Origin: Gordius sp. MW1
Taxonomy: Eukaryota; Nematomorpha; Gordioida; Gordea; Gordiidae
Direction: 5' to 3'
Assembly (NCBI GenBank): GCA_964036665.1
Contig: OZ038527.1
Coordinates: forward strand, 8,773,835-8,837,834
Length of the DNA stretch: 64,000 nt
The notes beneath the pieces are model-generated. The model was not told where the DNA came from, did no database searches, and was given only the letters and a program-made list of their open reading frames with translations. Position numbers and translations under genes: made by a program. Positions 23,633 through 38,600 of this stretch are shown here, one piece after another. Positions within the stretch are counted from its first letter, which is position 1, and each line of letters starts with the position of its first letter.

Positions 23633-26600
23633 TTATATAAGGCATATGCATCCACAACCGGAGGGGCAATGCTTTTTATGCTTGTACCATTGAAGGCCAT
23701 GAGACGTGTGAATGGCATGCCCACATTTGCGACAATAATTATACAGCCCTAAAGTATAACCAAATTCTTAATAATTAACAAAAAAGTTTAATATTTTTGA
23801 ATGTTTTTTAAAGTAATTGATATTAAATTTATCAACAATTTAAAAATATCAAAGACCTTTAATCGGGAGACGGCAGAGGACACATCTCAGGAGGTATTTC
23901 CTGCAAGATTGACATTGAGCACCTTGCACGAGTTTCCTGCATCGGTTACACCATGTCATCAAGGCTAAGCAATGAAATATGGAAATAATGTATTTTACTA
24001 GATATCCTTGCTTTGCATGTTAAATATTAGAATTTGCACAAGGGGTTTCATTGAATGACATTATTTCAAAAATGTTACTTTGATGAATAGGTGACAATTT
24101 TAATTGTTATATAATGAATAAAAAAATTCCGATAAAAATCAGCAAACCTACGCATTATGGGCTCAATCATAAAAATACAAATCTAAATTATGTGGATAAA
24201 CCTAAATTTTACGAGTTGAATTGCATTATGAGGTGACATTTAACATCAATAAGGAAATTTGAAAGACACGTAAGATTTTGACCATAAATTATAGCCACAT
24301 GCATGGGCGAAGCCAAGGGGGGGAGGAGGGGCGGCTGCCACTCTAAGTCCAAAAATTTGTTGATATTTATTAAAAAATTATGACTAAAATTTTAAAAAAT
24401 GACCTTTTGCCCCTATGCTGGCTAAGCCCATGGCCACATGTAGTCATAATTTATGAAACCGAATTCGTAAAAATAAACCATAAATTTGAATGTGATTGTT
24501 TTTTTACATGAACGACATTCTTTTAAGCATTTTAATATAAATGATCCTTTTTCAAATTAAGTTGAGCATAAAAATAGTTAAAATAAATTTAAAACGGATG
24601 ATTTTTTATGTACAACGGAGTAAAATGAGGGTTTACATTTGATTGATATAGAAAAATCAAAATATAAAACATTGATAGCAATATAAAAATACTGTTTTTG
24701 ACATTCATTTGTAAAGAATTATATATTAAAATAATTAAAAAAATAATTATCTAACTACATAGATAGTGCAGATATAAAATGTTATTTCACTAGCAACGAT
24801 ATGATAAATATTTATCTATATAATATAAAAAAATGTAAAGATTGCAAATGTAAAAAAAACTAACCTAGGCCCTTGTGCCTTTCAAGCGGGAAAGAAATTT
24901 GCTTTACTAAGAAGGTTCTCTGATGAAACATTCCCCAGGCGTATAAAATGTTGGCGTACATCGTCATATAATGATCATATTGGAGCAGGGCACTTTTAGA
25001 AATAAAGTAAGTGTCGATTTCCTTCTTGGTGTCGCTAAATTGTTACAAGAACATAGCAATTTAAAACTTCATGTTTACATTAGATTTGGTAGAATATTAT
25101 TAAAGTAAGACATTAATAAGCAATATTTTCAACATTTAGGCATTTATGCGACAAGTTTTTAATTGCAATCAGAATAAAAATTATTATAAAATATCGGGTT
25201 GATGTTAATAGATAGATTTAAACACTCAAAAATAAAGATATAGGCATCAATCCCCCACTTTCCAAACAAGCATCAAAAAAAAGTAATACGACTAACTGAC
25301 TATTTTTTAAACAGATTTAAGAGAAATTAAATTGCATGATGGACAATGACTTTAAAAACTTGTTTCATAATTTTAAACTAAATACGATATATGCTGATTA
25401 ACTTTATTTAATAATACCTTTCAGTGTGGTGTTGTGCTGTTGACTCAATGTTAATAGCTGAAGATAAAGAATTTTTAAAACGAAATCGCAAAGCTTTTTG
25501 AAACATGTTTGTAGGGTCGGTGTTAGTGAGACTTGTTCGATTTTTAGTAGCATGCAGTGAAATTTCATTTTTAACCATTGACCCTGCCACGTAGTTTAAT
25601 TGGCACCAACTATTTGATTTTTTCATCTCTAAATCATGAAAATGACCCGAAATATTATCAAGTATTTGTGGTAGGCTAAAAATATAATTACAAATAACCC
25701 ACACAAAATATAATGATAGAAACCCCTTGCGAAATCGGCAATATCAATTAAGTTTTCAATAAAATGTAGCTATCTTAGTTTAATAACTGTCAATAATAAA
25801 GAGTAGAAAATATATACAGATAATTTTAAAGAAACGAGATAAAAAAAGTATTTTAAGAGAAGGTAGCTGAAATGTGCCAATTTTTGATTTAATATATCGT
25901 TTGCGACCTTCATTCTATTATCCCTCTAACACAGTGAACATTTCAATGCATTCCTCTCTTGCAAAATAGCATGCCTATGGGTAGGGAAATCTTGGAAACG
26001 AGCAGACATTTAAAAGATAATACCTTACGGCCAATTACACGATCCAAATTCTTGTACTGTATAAGCGATCTGACATTCCATTTTCTTATTCGATCCAAAA
26101 AAAGTAATTATGTATCTTGAACCTAAAATGACTTAACCCTAACCCTACAAAACCTGCCCTTGCGAGACCGAAATCACAATATGAAAACGTAAGTAAGAAA
26201 TTTTGTTTATTTCTTACGATTTGTGTTTTCCGAATGCGAGAAACACAAATCGGCGCTTCGTTATTTTTTAGATCGAATAAGAAAATGGAATGTCAGATCG
26301 CTTATACAGTACAAGAATTTGAATCGTGTAACATTGGTCATACCTTACCATTAATGTAAATTTCGTTGCCGTCTATTTTGACGCTAGTTTTGAGCAACAA
26401 AGAGGGGGCGGGGTTATTGCCGCTGGACTTAGAAGATGGGCTCTTGCAAAATGGCCCAAGGGTAGGGGTTAAGGCTAGAGATTTCTTTTTCCCGAACACT
26501 ACGGAGGGAAATGCCGAAGACAACTTAGAACCGAAAGAACCGGTATTGGTAGGAGTAAGTGTGTTAGATCCCGAAACGTTACTACCCTGGTTTGCATTAG

Positions 26601-29600
26601 TATTTTCTTTGTGACCCATTAAAGAGGGACTTCCCATTTTGTTATAATACCGAGACTTGTCCTGATCTCTAACCATGAGGTCAGAATGTTGCAAAGCATG
26701 GAGCCGCTCGGTGTCGATGTAATTATTGTCGCTCACACTTGTGGCTGGTAGGACGTAATATTGGTAATCATTATCGACGTAACGCAATCTGTAATCAGGA
26801 CCCACCGCGTCCCCCTTATCACACGAGTAGTAATGAGCTTTAGAGATTGCTTTCATCACGGTGGCGATCATGGCTAGAGATTGCAAATCTCTCGCTCTCA
26901 GCAAAGGTTCGATGAATTGCTTTTCGATATAATTCGCCGTCGCTCTCCCATCAATTTGAGGCAGAGGGGTAAAGGTGGGCAAGGCCGTAGTTCCTAGCGA
27001 GAGCCACATCACTTTCAAAAACCGAGACTTTTCCGCGTTTCCACGGGAGGTTAAAGCCATACTCTCGCAAAATTGAAGCAAGGTCGGGGTGCCTGTTTGC
27101 AGGGATTCCTCTAGTGCCGAAGTGAAATTGAAAGCTAATTCACGATCCAAAGCTAGGTAGTTTGATACGTCGGTAATGGTTATGGGTGCGACCAAGCTTC
27201 GCCTGGGAAACGTTCCAATCTTAAGTGATTCAGTTGTGACAGTGGCTGTCTTAATGTCGTCATTCCTGCGATAAAAATCGCTGATCGAGTAGAGTTTAGG
27301 CGAGGGTTTGGGCCAAGTCTTAACACTTCTTGCCGCGAGTTGAAAGTCGGCATTAGTTTGTGTCGTAGATCCTATGTGAGCTGACAGGGTGGACAGAGCT
27401 CTGGGAGTAGTGATGGTTAACTTGGCGTTTTTTTGGCCTTCAGGGCTTAGACCGTCCGGACGCGTGAAACAGACCAAACAATCTATTTAGAATAAACTAC
27501 AAATTTTAGATAATTTAGTTCAAACTAATAGCTTTAGTGTCATGCTAATACTATCAAAATCCAGTATATTAATATAATTATCTAAAATTAAGCATTTCAA
27601 ATCATTAAACAAGTTACATCAAAGATAATCGCACTATAAATAAGGGAACATATAATCTAGCAGTTAAACAAACATTCTCAAAATACCCCGGCACAATTAA
27701 TGAAATGCTCACATGATAAACCATCATAAATTATATACAGAAATGGCGATATATGAATTAACTTGAGCCAGAGAATCTGGCGCCTGAAGTCCTAGGAAAC
27801 GGGATGTTGCTGTCGTTGTTATAAACGTCGTAAAAGCTCGATAACATATTGCTACCCCTACGTCCTGAATGTATTGTAATAAATTTACAAAAAATAGTAT
27901 TTTTCAAACTGATTCTTAATATAAAGCATTTTATCGAGTTACCTAGCGATGTAGACAAATTTTCGTTATCTTGCTCTTTGATAACTTCGTTGGTAGAGAG
28001 CGAGGCCCGTTTTCGAAATCCAACAGCGCGGTCGGGAAAGTTTCGATTGATTTCGTTGAATATAGCTGACCGCGATGGTTTGATACCAATCTCGCCGTGT
28101 TTCCCATATTTGATCCCCATTTTAATTTGTGCTTCGGAAGTGTATCTATTTGAGGACGGTAATAATGAGCTTGAAAAGCATTAGAGACTTGTAAGGTCGT
28201 CCTGAGAAGATTCTGGGCCGAACTTGGAAATTGAATAAAAGGGCTTTATACTGAGCTTGGCACAAGGCAAACCCAAATTCATTCTCAGAAGAACGCCGAA
28301 GCCTACATAATCATCTTTAGCTCCCCTATCAGTTTATAATCGTTATTTCCGAATTGTTAATTATTCTTATTTTATATAAATAAATAGGGTGCGTTTCCTT
28401 GTAATCTAAGATCTCCGAAAATTCTTAAAGGATTGCTTTTAAATTTTGCCAGAACATTGTATTTAAATACCAGCGGGTTTATACAAGTCTGTGACCGCTT
28501 AAACTAGAATCTTTTTGAACACAGCAATCAACAAAACACATTCCTTTGAACATTAATAGTGATAGTGACATTTATGTTGCGCAAAAATATGTCAAGTTAT
28601 GATTTCCAACAAGCGCAAGCAAATTATTTTTTATTTCCGTCTAGTTACTCCTGATAGTGTTTGGCCTATACGCTACAGAATGTTCTCAGTGGAATGGCAA
28701 AAGATAGGAGTGATACTAATCTGTCTCTATAGCAAGATCTCTTCAAACGAAGATACGAAATACTTAATGCCGATATCGATAAGGATTTGTAGGAAAATTT
28801 AACAAAATCCATAATACCCTAACCATGGGGGCATTAATCCAAAATCGCTATATGTGCTCTAAGCGATATTCGCGAGGATTAGTAACACAGTTAGAGGCAA
28901 AAATGGATATTATTGTATAGAAGATAAGCAGAGGATGACGTTAACACGGCAACCATTTGAAGCGGAACCTTGAAGTCGATAAGGATTTGCAGGAAAGTTT
29001 AACAAAATCCTTAATACCCTGACCATGGGGGCATTAATCCAAAATTGCCATATGTGCTCTAAGCGATATTCGCGAGGATTAGTAACACAGTTAGAGGCAA
29101 TAATGGATATTATTGTATAGAAGATAAGCAGAGGATGACGTTAACACGGCAACCATTTGAAGCGGAACCCTGAAGTCGAAGTAGATAAACAGTGGGTTGT
29201 TCCATATACGCCTTTACTATCAAAATTGTACAAAACGTATAACTTGAACACTGTAACTCCAATAAATGAATTAAATACATTTGTAAGTACGTAAATAAAG
29301 GCAGCGACACGGTAGTTTTAGGCGTTTATTCAGATAGCGATGCTAAAAATGCAGGCATACAGCCAGATGAAATCGCACAGTATCCCGCTGGACACATAAA
29401 TAGCTGTATGGCGTAATTTTCCGTTTCTTATATATGAACGCCGTCCTGCTGGTATTCACTTAGCGGTTTATCTGGAAAATGGACGAAGCGTTCATTTTAC
29501 ATACACAAATGTGCAACAAATAACGTTAAAAACTGCTTTCTTCACGTTATGTCAACATGATGCTTTTGTGACAACATTGGTGAATTTTGAATTACCTACG

Positions 29601-32600
29601 TATTACTCAGGGAAATCGCTTTGCAAATCAAATCGAGTCCATGTATGGAAAATGGAAAAACTATCTCTACAGCTTCTAGCTACTTATGTATCTTCCAGCC
29701 TAAAATGCGGTACTTATCGTTGTGTATGCCAACAGGCTAAATGTCAAAAAATGTCACTACTGCTTTAGTTTACCCACTTATAAGATATATGATCTATTTA
29801 GTGTATTAAAGCGGTTGTATAATTTTAATAGCAACGGCAGATATAAAACAACCCAATGTTTATCTACTTCGGCGTCTCAGTTCTGCATTTAAATGGTTTT
29901 CAACTTGACGCAATCATCTCTTGATCTTCGATTCCTATAACGGTGTTGATTACTAATGTTATTCGTCCCAATTTCATGTAAATGCTCATCGAAGTCAGCA
30001 CTGGGTATTGCAACACATATCATATCGTCGATTTCGTTTTAAGTGAACTTGCTAATACTCTCGAGCCAGATTACTAAATGGATAGGTAGCAATTCTCTAA
30101 TGCTTTCACTGAGTACCATACACAGCTTAGTAGTAACAGGTTGGAACTATATGTTTAGTCCATAATTTTTTACGTTGGCGGGATGACGCTAGTAGTTAAA
30201 AAGAATATGCTAAGATTTAGAAATTACCTTCATAACTAAACAATAAAGAATTTTAAGGTATCACATAAAAAATAATTGATATTATTTCTAGCAAAATTTC
30301 ATCCAAAACCTGGCATTCTCATACACGCAAAAACTATAATTATTAAAAACATCGCCATTGTTATAATTCGGGTTTATAGATTTACTTTATACAAGCCATA
30401 AAGCAAAACACTTCCTCGCTGATAATCAACGTTCAGATTCAACTACTAATAATTCAGTTAAAAACCAAAGCAAAGCTGCCGGTTCGCCAGTTTACATATA
30501 TAAATCTGTATCTATCGTAGATATTAAGACTTCAAGATAGCACAAATCAAAAATGCACTACGTTTTACTAAATTTCAAACCCGTATATGTGGCATTATAA
30601 TATTTACCCCTAAACTCAAACTTTAATGTCATTCCTAATACTTGCGCTACATTTAGGTTGACTTCGCGTGCCGTTATAAACTCACGGCAAATGGGTGTTG
30701 CATTCACGATACAAGATGGCAGCGGTTGCTACACGTAGACACGGTACCAAGAAACACTTTTTCGCGCACAAATGATCGAAGGCCAGGTCCGACAATCGGT
30801 TCTCTACGTCTTTTTCCCAATCAAGATTGACTGGATCCTCGCTTAATTTGTCGCAACATTTCGCGACGCGAAAAAGGGGTCTCGTAGAGCCCGTCGAACT
30901 TCTAGGTATTTTGAGGCTCACTTCGTAAACGGGTTGGGGAGTGGTGGAAAAAAATCCGAAATCCAGGCATAAATGGGCGGGAGTATTGATGGAAGAGATC
31001 AGTCTCGCTTTTAGTGGCGGTGCCACCACTTTTAAACTACTCGGCTGGGCGATTGAATTATTCACAGCTCCGATCTTGATGGTTTTCGAAACAGAGTAAG
31101 GTGACGGCAATCGATGTTCTATCACCGTTTTGACAAACAGGTCGTCATAAATATGCGCCTCTAAAAGCCCTTTTTTGGCTTTAGAAACGCTTTTCGTCCG
31201 TTGATAGGATTCGCTTTCTTTTCCTTTGAAACCCAATGCATACCGATTAGAAGTTAATCGTGGTTGGGCAAAATTTTGTAGCGTTTCGGGGGCCCGGGAC
31301 GAAATGAAACGGTTTATTCTTTTAGTCATGGCCATCATGGGATTAGGAATAGCGTCGGAATCATCGGGTTCGCTAGATATTTCACCTCTGTATAGAGAGG
31401 TGCCTTTGTCAGTACTCGTTGATGTCGGTTGACTTTGCTGTGGCGTTTGAAGCTTTTGCTTTGAGACTGGGGTAGTTTTGGTAACTTTTAAGAGCGAGTT
31501 AAGCTTTGGATCGGCTGGGGGAGTTTTGATGATCGGTTTCACCAAAGGTTGTAGATGATTCAAAATGTCATGGCCCGTTTCTATGTCAATTGATGCTGCA
31601 TAATTCTCAAAGTCACCGAGTGATTGGTTATTTTGACTAAAATACTGAAAAATTGATAAATTTTGCTGATAAAAAAGGCTTTATAGTATAAAACGAAAAT
31701 TGATTTAATTTATATGTCATCCTTATAAAACAGATAGATATAAACCGAAAGAAAAAGTTTTTGAACATATCACTTCCCTGTTAAGATAGTAGCAAACTAT
31801 GTAACAATATCAAGACTAATCTTTCAACTTATCATGGCTCTTTTAAAACAAAAAAAGGGTCAGCAACAGCCTAATGAATAAATGAATCTTTAAGGTAAAG
31901 GTACTTTTGAAATTTCTGGCCTAAGATCCCACATCCTTATACAATGATCCCGGCCCCAAGTTATCAATTGATGCGTTGGTTGGTTGTCTTCCACATCTTC
32001 ATCGCTGGCTAAATCTTTGGGAGAGCGATGTGCGTTGTGAGAAATTGAGCGCCAAGCAAAATCAATCACAAAATCGCGAGGTCCTACAAAGTATTGCATG
32101 GGCTGAGTTATGGCACTTTTAACCTCCCTCGCTAAGGCTGGTGAATGCTGTCTTTAATGACAAAAGAATCATATTATGAAATTGTACAACCTTGTATGTT
32201 ATACATTTTTCTCATTTTTTTTAAGCAAAGAGTTTCGTTCAAAATTGTGTCGGGAAATATATAGCATCTTAGTAAATGGAATTATATGCCATCTAAAGGA
32301 GGGGAGAGAAAGAGAAGTAAAGAGAGGGAGGAAAGGGAAGAGAGCTGAGCGAAAAAATGGGACAGGAAAATATATAGCATCTTAGTAAATGGAATTATAT
32401 GCCATCTAAAAAAGGAGGGGAGAGAGAGAGAAGTAAAGAGAGGGGGGAAAGGGAAGAGAGCTGAGCGAGAAAATGGAACAAAAAGTAAATTCACAATTAA
32501 ACATACGTTAAATTACTATTTTTACAAAAAAGTGGGGGTCAAGGTTAGTCGGGTAGGGCTAGTGAGAGCCATTCCTCATTGTTTATTACCTCATTAAGAC

Positions 32601-35600
32601 AGCTTGAAAAAACCATAAATTGCGTTTAATATTTGAACTTATTGTAATTTAAATTAAAATGCGATTAATTTTTAATGGGTACAATCAGGTTGTCATCTTA
32701 ACTCATATGAGTAAAATGTAAAAAACAAGATATATGAATAAAAAAAAATAGTTGCAAACAAAAATTTCGAATTATTTTTTATTTGAGAACTCCAAATAGA
32801 GTACTAAACCTTACTCTATGAATGTTTTTGATATATTTTACTTTAGTAGCTAGCATTTATGCGAAGGCCAAAAAGTCAGCATCACACAATTAAAAAGTAA
32901 GATGAATAAAATTAAGCAGCAAAAATAAATGAAGGATTTAAATAAATGTGGGGCGAGCTTCAAAGAGAAAAGATCAAAATTTTAGTTTATTTTTATTGCA
33001 ATATTATTTATTTACTATGTACTCTTTATAAATTTTTAATTTGATAAAAAACAAACATCACAACATGTTCTATTAACAATTGATTATAACCGCCATCTAC
33101 AAACATTTTTGATGAAAATGTAATTTTTCAAATTCTTGACCATCTCGTATCCGACCCCAAACTTTTTATGATTGAAATATGAAATAATTGGTCATAAAGG
33201 AGTGCACATTGTAAAGTTAGTGATTTCATATGAAGGCGAAATAGGTTTTTATGATTTTTCACTAATTTGACCACAAAAATCAAGCGCGAAAGTTTGAGGT
33301 TTTTTGTTAAATTATTTAGATAATGAATTGTTTAGGAACAATATGCACCAAAATTTTAGTGAATAGTCCCATTACTTTCAAAAATATGACAAAAATAGTA
33401 ATAAAACGGGCTTGAGCTTGATTTCGGCCCTTTGAACGTTCATAACTAAAAAAATATAGGTCCAGAATGACCATGATCTTCAGAAATTACTATAATACAT
33501 GAAATTCACACCCTCACCAAAAATTATCCACATCTTAGATGGTCGGTCAAAAACGTTGTTAGGCGCGGTATAATATTGTAATCAACGCTAAGAAGGAGTA
33601 TAGCGATATTATAAAATCGAAAGAATGATAATCGTGTATACACTTGCGATGATATATTTTAAAACCAATTAACGGTAATTTTATTATCACTCGAAGCATT
33701 ATCACTAACTCTCTACAGTTCGGTAATTTATTTATCACCAAAGACACTACGCATTACCACTACCTCTCTGCAATTCACCCCCCCCCTTCACAAACAGAAT
33801 CCGAAATGCTGGATGTTTTCGATTACATTGCGGGTATCTAGGTTCCTCTCTAAACGTTCCAATATGGTTTTGAATTTGTTCCCTTGGGGAACTTGTTCCC
33901 GGTTGTCGTTGGTCTCCCCTTCCGAATAGTGGTGGGGAAACTGAGGTTTTATAAACCTTAACTAAGTCTTTGGCTTAAGTTGATTAAAAACCTCGAGGTT
34001 TTTCAAAAATCCTAGCTTAATCCTCACCTCAGATTGACCTAAAGTTCTCCCCACCACTACTTCCGATGTCATCCTTTAGGCCACCCGTTCTCTTCTCCCA
34101 GCGGGGTGTTGCTTTCTTTCCTGAGCCCACACATCATAGGAGCGACTACCGTGATTGGCTGTTATAGTGCTGTATAGGATAACTGACGATGTGTAATGTA
34201 CGCTAAAGTGCTATGTTGCCTGTGGAGTAAAATGATAGACCACGTGAATTCCATTGTTCTTTCCTTTCTCGTTCGAATTGTGTTTGCGTTATCGCGTCGC
34301 GTGTTACGTGTTTAATTATTTCGCGTATGTGCTATCCCATTTAGTTTCGATCCTAATAAATTCCAATCTCGCAATATTTTTGGTGGCCAACTTTGATTCA
34401 GGACATCACAGACCTAGCGAAGAGTTGCAGGAGGTGCAACTAGACGACGGCCACAGCAAAAAGGGCGCCTTTGATTTAATGCGAACAGAACGTGAAACCT
34501 TGGACCAAAGTGCATATTGATTTATTTGGGCCGGTGCGGGGCAGACTCTATTTAATTATGGTAGACAGCGGGACAAATGAATGGAGGTATTTAGGCTAGA
34601 AAATACATCAACCGAAGTTATAATCAATAAGCTGTCCAAAGCATTCGCGAGGTTTGTAAATCCGCCCTTCCTTGTATCGAATAATGGCCCCCAGTTTAGG
34701 AGTCAAGAGATGCAAATATTTTGCAAACGGAGGGGAATACGTCAAGGGTGGTCATCACCCTACCATCCCGCTTCTAAACAAGCAGAGAGGTATGTTCGGT
34801 TGGCAAAGGAAGCAATAGTCGGCAGCGAATCCGACATCGGGTAAAACATGTTCCTGGAAAGTTACAGAGCAACGATTCACCCAACGACGCGTAAAAGCCC
34901 GACCGAGGGTATGTTCAAAAGGAAAATCCGAACCGAGTGGGAGGTATTAAGAGAACCTATTGCCCCCAGTGGAGAGATACAGGAAAGGCTCGGATGTTTG
35001 ACGTCGGAGTGGGGCCCGATAAATGGGTGGAGGGAACCATTATTTCCAAGTGCGGGGCGCGCTCGTTCGATGTTAAGGCCCTAGAGAAAAGGCATCATCG
35101 ACATTTGGATCAGTTAAGACTAAGGAAAATATTGGACTGGAGAATGGTTGGACATGAGAATGGATGGCCGAACGGGGATACGCTCGCGGGATCGAGTCCC
35201 ATTGCAAATGAGCCACTAAGTGTAAGCCCCTTGCCAAGGGCGTTCAGTCAAGGTTCCCTGCCAATGATTTCCAATAACAAGGCCGCTACAGAATCGGGTT
35301 AACAGAATGCCCTTCCCATGGCTCTGGAGCATAACAAGGCCCCGCCTGAGGTTAGATACCCGCGCCGTGTACGACAGGCCCCAAACTACCTAAAACATTA
35401 TCTTTGTGAAAAGGGGGGAAGTGTAGAGGATACTGAGGATGTGTAATGTACGCTAAAGTTCTATGTTGCCTGTGGATTAAAAGCATAGACCACGTGAATC
35501 GTGATTGTTCTTTCCTTTCTCGTTCGAAGTGTGTTTGCGTTATCGCGTCGCGTGTTACTAATTATTTCGCGTATGTACTATCCTGTATGGTTTCGATAAA

Positions 35601-38600
35601 TTCCTAATAAATTCCAATCTCGATATCGTAACAAGTGCCTTCTACCCATTTGCTTGGTTTAAACATTCTCACCCAATCCTCGTCTCCTAAGTCAAACATA
35701 CGCGGTTTTCCGGTTTTTATCCATTGTTGTGGTTCTGTTAGGGCCTGTCTTAATATCGGATTGTGCTGCGCAGCAAAAAACGTCATACAGGTTATAACAT
35801 AGCCGTGTCTTAACTTCGAATTCACAGCAGATTTGCATTTCAGACGCATAACATAACAGCGATTTTGTAAGATGTAAATTTTTCGTAAGCTTAAATGTTG
35901 TTTTTAAATTTTCAGGCATCAACAAAGTTTAGATTTAATCACAAGAGTTGAAATAAACAAAAAAAAACGTTTTTAACTTTAAAAAAACAAAATAATAATA
36001 ATTACAACCGAGTTTGACCAATGAAATTGAATCAGATAGTGAGACAAAGATAAAATCGGGCGATTTGAAGGTGAATCCGATATTAAGACAAGCCCTTATT
36101 CTTAATAACTCCCATTCTGTTCGCATTAGCCTTTTTAGCATCACCTCGGCTGGGCCTTTTTCGCTGGGGGCTGTTTGTAGCTCAGTAGTTTTCCAAAATC
36201 TACTTAGACCCACTTCTGACTCGTTTCTTATAATAACTTTTTTATTCAATCGTACGTACCTTTCTACCAGCCCGTTGGAAGCAAGATGGTAAGGGCTGTC
36301 CATCGCTAATTAATTCCTCTCATCTTGCAAAATGCTTTAACTCCTGACCTTTGAATTGCGGCCCGTTATCTGATATTGAAAAAAGTGGGTTCCCGAATCT
36401 CGCAAACGTCTCGGCAAGTTTTTAATTATGTAGTGTCTTCTAACTTAAACACTTCTACCAATTTCAAGCAATTGTCCACCATACCAGGTCAGATTTACCC
36501 TTGAGATGGCCCATGATATCTAGATCTAGAGTTGTTAAATTGGTAACATTAGCAATGCTAACTATGTGCTATGCTCGAGCACGTAAAAAATAAGGGGGGG
36601 GGGGGGGGGGGGGAGCAAAGTTCTTAATTAACTAAAATTGTAATTTTAACAAATAGCAATTCAATCTACTATCTGCTCGAATTTACTGCTCGAGCTCCTG
36701 CTAAATTTTTTAACAGATTTGACTACTTCGACTAACCTCTCGAGCATTTTTACATGCTACTGTTAAAACTATTGCACCGAACAGCTAGCACTCATTGTGC
36801 TAAACTAGCATATTACACACCTAGTGTTCGTGCTCGCGTTTTTAGTTGAAGCTACTTAGCAATTTAACACTATAATAAAATCCATATGTGCTTGAACCCA
36901 AGGTCAATGACTAGGTTGACACTCTATCAACAATGCCTTCTTATCCGCTGCTGAGGTGTAATTGCAGGTCTGGCACCCTTTGGCTAAGCTCAAAGCGTCA
37001 TCATCGAGAGTCGGCCACCATATATACTGCCATGCCACTTCTTGCATTCGCTTGATACCCACGTGGCCCCTATGCAGTCTTTGGAGACGGCTCCTCTTAA
37101 TTTAGCCGGAAAATCTTCGTCGCCCTTTGTAAAATGTTATGTTCTTTGACTCGTTTAACTTTGGCAAGTGTTTTTCTTAGTGACGTTTTAGCCCATAAGT
37201 GACAATCGTATTTTGTTTGCCCCTTATCCACTCTTTAACTGACGTAACCCTGGATCGTCCAAGGTGTGGTGTCTCACCACGTCCCATGATCAAAATGGAT
37301 TTGTAGAGTTTTCTGGCACTTTCTGGCTAACGTGATTTGCGTGTTCGCTCGGTTTGGACAAAAAATCTGTTACGTTTTCTGGTCCCATGTTTCACTCAAA
37401 CTTGGTCGTATTACTATGCATTTCATTTTAAATAAAAAAATGGGACAAAATGTAATTAATTCATTGAATTTGACGGGCAGGGTCGGGGATCTTACTTTTC
37501 TGGCAAGCAGATTGATCTTAACACACCCCTGACAGGTCACTAATGCAAAAAGATCATTGGAAAAAAATTTGGACAAAAAATCAAGCTACCAAACTCGTGA
37601 GCGTTAAATCGATATCCCAAATTTTTCTAGCGTCACAGTTAACAACACCGAAGTGAGCCCATAAATTGCATAGCAATTAAACAAAATTATAAAATTAATA
37701 ATACTATTTTTGATGGAATTATTTTTTTGCTCACTTTAACTTAGTAATGGATGGATTTTGCGGATTAAGATTCCATAAGGAAACATTGGATATACCAGGC
37801 CTTAGGCCAGGAATAGGGATTGTAGAAATGCAGTTGTTTATCTCGGGCAAGTATCTTATTCTCCATACAGGATATTGACAGGATACCATCTGACTAAGGT
37901 GATACGTATTTTGTGCCCACAGTTTTAATGTGTTATCTTGACTTGCAGATGCTAAACAGCCTGCACCATTCTTAGAAGGTTTCCATTCCAGGGAGTTAAT
38001 TGTAGAAAAATGGGCTTGAATAAAATTGCAAGGTGTTTTTGTATTCTGATATAAATAAAATCCTATTCACATATAAAAGAGACTTAAGTTTGAATACTAT
38101 TAATATTAAAGGTTCAAAAAGCATATACATCTTTGTGATTGTAATATATTATTTATATCTTTAAAGAGTATTAAAAACTAAGTGCAAATTGACAATATTA
38201 TAATAATTAATATAAATTTACTCTTATATCCCATATGTGAATTGAGCTTTCATGGGTTGTAGCAATAGTATTCATGTCATATTTGCTCCATTTAGATTGT
38301 GTAATTGGAGAGAGAGATGTTAAAATAAATGTTGGTTTAATATCTTTATAAAAACATCTAACATCCCACCCATAACAAAACTTATCTAAAGAACTAGTGA
38401 TCCAAAAGTTGTTATCTGCCTCTGAAACATCTGCATCACTAAAAATTTAAGCAACAACCCAAATTTAAAGTTTGATTGCATCAATAATGAATTTGATATA
38501 TAGGCAATTAATTAATCGTACCTAATTACCCGAGTGTGTCTCTTACTGGTACCAATTTCTTTTAATGAAAGACCCTCCATCATTTGACATAACGTGACAC

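Larger units (their letters stand above)
34171..35633 (+). mobile_element. Gypsy-type element, internally deleted, with both LTRs and AGTGC duplication
   Basis: Flanked by AGTGC (34166-34170, 35634-35638). The left LTR starts TGTATAGG and the right LTR starts TGTAGAGG directly after the purine tract AAAAGGGGGGAAG. A possible primer-binding site starts TGGTGGCCAAC at 34381. Only an integrase segment remains inside, so most of gag-pol is deleted. It inserted into the oppositely oriented Gypsy remnant. Confidence 0.85.
33790..37330 (-). pseudogene. Gypsy integrase remnant carrying four later insertions
   Basis: Minus-strand pieces in order: HRGHVGIKRMQEVAWQYIWW with CQTC (about 37070-36960), PWVQAHMD near 36900, SISDNGPQF near 36375, SPYHLASNGLVERYVRL near 36280, RTEWELL near 36120, KPRMFDLG near 35715, KWVEGT near 35650, then TANHGSRSYDVWAQERKQHP at about 34160-34100. 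The KWVEGT to TANHGSRSYDV sequence is continuous in related integrases, so the element at 34171-35633 split it. Other insertions are at 33927-34059, 35741-36095 and 36527-36874. The protein is broken throughout. It all lies in the 5.6-kb WDR59 intron 32152-37734. Confidence 0.75.

Noticed and set aside
26366..26614. Plus-strand open frame inside WDR59 exon
   Set aside because: Antisense shadow of the conserved WDR59 coding exon.
28600..29183. Tandem repeat as a possible CRISPR-like array
   Set aside because: Two 207-bp copies without spacers, coding for Helitron Rep; this is a simple tandem duplication in a eukaryotic intron.
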